The notes beneath the pieces were generated by a model. It was not told the origin of the DNA and ran no database searches. It saw only the letters and a list, made by a program, of their open reading frames with translations. The translations under genes and the position numbers were made by a program. Shown one piece after another: positions 62,178 to 64,000 of a stretch of 64,000 bases of DNA (position 1 is the first letter of the stretch; every line of letters begins with the position of its first letter). This DNA is from Tillus elongatus (lineage: Eukaryota > Arthropoda > Insecta > Coleoptera > Cleridae). The stretch covers positions 20,209,739 through 20,273,738 of the forward strand of contig OZ023267.1 of assembly GCA_964006375.1 (NCBI GenBank). The letters are read 5' to 3'.

Positions 62178-62989
62178 GATAAATTTGCAGATTAGCTCCC
62201 GAACGCTTTTCAACAAATTGTTTTCAGAAACATTACTAGGACCTCACCTGGATGTACAAACCACAAGAAAAATTTCTTGTTCACACCCCCCAAGAAAGTT
62301 ACAGGACTGGGAGTGAATAGGGGTGCTGGGCGGAGTAGGTAGTAAAAAGGAAATATGAGCATAAAATTCCATGAAAACTGCTTGAAAGCTGTCTATTTGA
62401 AGCCATATCCCATTAAACCCTGCCTACCACGCACAGCACCCCTTTTGCCCCAGGTCACGTAACTTCCTTGGGGGGTATGAACAAGAAGCTTTTCTTGTGG
62501 TTTATGCAACGAGGATGGTTGTATGCACATGAGGGGGGAAGGAAAATGCCTACGACGAAGCAGACCCCCCCCCGGTTCGACTTGCGAGGGGGGGGGGGGC
62601 TTCGTCGTGGAGATTTCCTTCCCCCCCTCGCGTGCATACAACCACCCTCGTTGCATAAACCATAAGAAAAATGTCTTGTTCATACCCGCCAAGGAAGTTA
62701 CGGCACCTGGGGGAATAGGGGTGCTGTGCGGGGTAGGCAGGGTTTAAGGGGGATATGGCTTCATGTTGTGAAAAAGACAGCTTTCAAGCCCGTTTTATTC
62801 GCATTTTCTACTGATATTTCCTTTCTACTAGCTACACCGCCCAGCACCACTACTTACTCCTGGTCTCGTAACTTCCTTGGGGGCTGTGAACAAGAAATTT
62901 TTCTTGGGGTTTGTGGATCCTGGGGGGCCTAGGCAGGTTTCTGAAAACAGTTTTTGAAAAGCGTTCGGGAGCTAAACTGTAAATTTACC
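62178..62989. mobile_element. foldback element with nested palindromes and 8-bp target duplication
   Basis: Two arms of nearly 400 bp (about 62178-62570 and 62590-62989) are reverse complements around a C-run/G-run centre (62563-62600). GAAAATTC flanks both sides (62170-62177 and 62990-62997); the uninterrupted family C sequence has it once. Within each arm a second palindrome exists: the module with AGAAAAATTTCTTGTTCAC occurs four times in alternating orientation (about 62265, 62485, 62665, 62905). No protein is encoded. The 8-bp duplication fits hAT or P-type transposases acting in trans. Confidence 0.8.
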
Positions 62990-63685
62990 GAAAATTCTCT
63001 ACGAAAACGCACTTACTGCGTCCACATTTTTTCTCATCGCGTCATATTTCCATAAAAACTGAAAAAATGCATTAACAAATTTATTCTAGGAAAATTAGCT
63101 AAGAAAAAATATAAACAGTTAAACCATTAACTTAACTAAGCCTACAGCGAAAGCATCAACTCAACTAAACCGACAGCCAAAGCATCAGAGAAAGGGTCTA
63201 TTTGAAATGAATATTCTGTAAACATTTTAGTAAAATGAAAGGCAGTGACGGTTGAATCTGAAACTTAAGGGTTTGCAGAACACTCTTGTTGCAACATTTT
63301 CTTTTCACAATCCGTATTTGTTTCACGTTCTTTGCCTAAACATTGCCAATTTTGACGTTGAAAATTGCGAGTTTGACGTTTTGAGGAAAACTCCAAAATT
63401 TGTTTCTTTAATTGTCCATAACTTTTTTAGCTGCCTTTAAAGCTACAGACCTAAATTTTGGTACAGAAATCACTCTTTATAATACAAACAAACACGCATA
63501 CCGAATTTGGTTGCCCTTACTTTGTTATTTCCGGAGATATGAATGTTTTTAGAAAGAAAACACAAAATTTTCCAGGAAAACCTGGTCCAATTTTCCTGGC
63601 TAACGAACTTGTCTAAGCCACTTGCAAAATGAAGGTACTCACCAAATTTAATCAAGATTGGTCCATTATTTTTTGAGTTATCGGT

Positions 63686-63804
<119 letters not shown>

Positions 63805-63844
63805 ACAGATCTCCTCGTTAGCAAATTTTTTTTAATTCGCTAAA

Positions 63845-64000
63845 AAGACACTCGCATAGCATAAAATTTTCACGATCATTTTATAATTTAATTGCAATGT
63901 AAAACCGCATTTTTTAAACGGTATTAATTATCCAAATGGTTTCCTTCAGACTGTGAGTTATTGATAGTAAGGCGCCTAAATTCCTGGAAGTACCTCCTAT
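63845..64000. other. window end, unassigned
   Basis: No feature recognised. Confidence 0.3.

Noticed and set aside
62393..62747. Overlapping frames in the foldback (MAGMNKTFFL..., MGGMNKKLFL...)
   Set aside because: The two frames are the same sequence read from the two arms of a palindrome, with poly-G/poly-C glycine-proline runs; not coding.

Overview
The window looks like repeat-dense, AT-rich animal nuclear DNA, most likely from an insect and possibly a beetle. The main reasons are one exon of an insect-type (7tm_6) odorant receptor, GT-AG introns, and a mix of LINEs, mariner, pogo, piggyBac and Penelope-like elements with long (TA)n tracts. No bacterial operon, rRNA or tRNA gene was seen. 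Host-type coding sequence is limited to the receptor exon (2977-3728, minus) and a THAP-domain gene (15485-16206) that is split by a LINE.

Most of the sequence is nested transposable elements. One LINE family (LINE-A: endonuclease plus reverse transcriptase, no separate ORF1 seen) has nine copies: 1-2511(-), 5339-6777(+), 9149-11652(-), 12128-13434(+), 16207-19338(+, intact 988-aa ORF), 21502-23247(+), 25887-26452(-), 27832-30100(+) and 49391-50940/51772-52023(-). A second Jockey-like LINE lies at 23681-25670(-), and its RT segment is also tandemly amplified at 60481-61468. DNA elements are an intact mariner-type transposon with DD41D spacing and 417-bp terminal inverted repeats (46313-48382), two decayed mariner-type copies (3946-6803, 8275-8420), two decayed pogo/Tigger genes (26521-30270, 52441-54300), a piggyBac 5' fragment (43935-44410), a probable non-autonomous hAT element (30518-32665) and several foldback structures. 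An unclassified, roughly 0.8-1.4-kb AT-rich repeat with an internal (TA)n (called family C here) recurs in both orientations through 3.8-7.9, 33.4-36.7, 40.6-45.8, 50.9-51.8, 55.1-59.9 and 61.7-63.8 kb.

The most notable region is 35.3-40.0 kb. A 307-bp sequence is repeated 3.8 times head to tail (35349-36511), and each unit carries on the minus strand what reads as a type I hammerhead ribozyme (core CTGAAGA...GAAA...GTC with three supporting helices). The array sits inside a family C copy between 7-bp direct repeats (TAGGGAG). This is the architecture of an animal retrozyme, a non-autonomous element thought to move through circular RNA. About 1.2 kb downstream is a decayed Penelope-like element (reverse transcriptase plus GIY-YIG, 37690-39027) whose 3' region ends in its own hammerhead-like motif (39899-39943). 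Other hammerhead-like motifs occur at about 14950-14990(-), 21127-21174(+) and 56489-56533. The window may therefore hold both a ribozyme-bearing satellite and a member of the element class proposed to mobilise it.

The layers can be dated relatively: LINE-A copies interrupt the THAP gene, a pogo gene and a mariner copy; family C interrupts a LINE-A copy; and the ribozyme array, a mariner copy and a foldback each interrupt family C. LINE-A copies 5 and 8 are almost identical, and ribozyme units differ at only a few sites, so these are the youngest layers.
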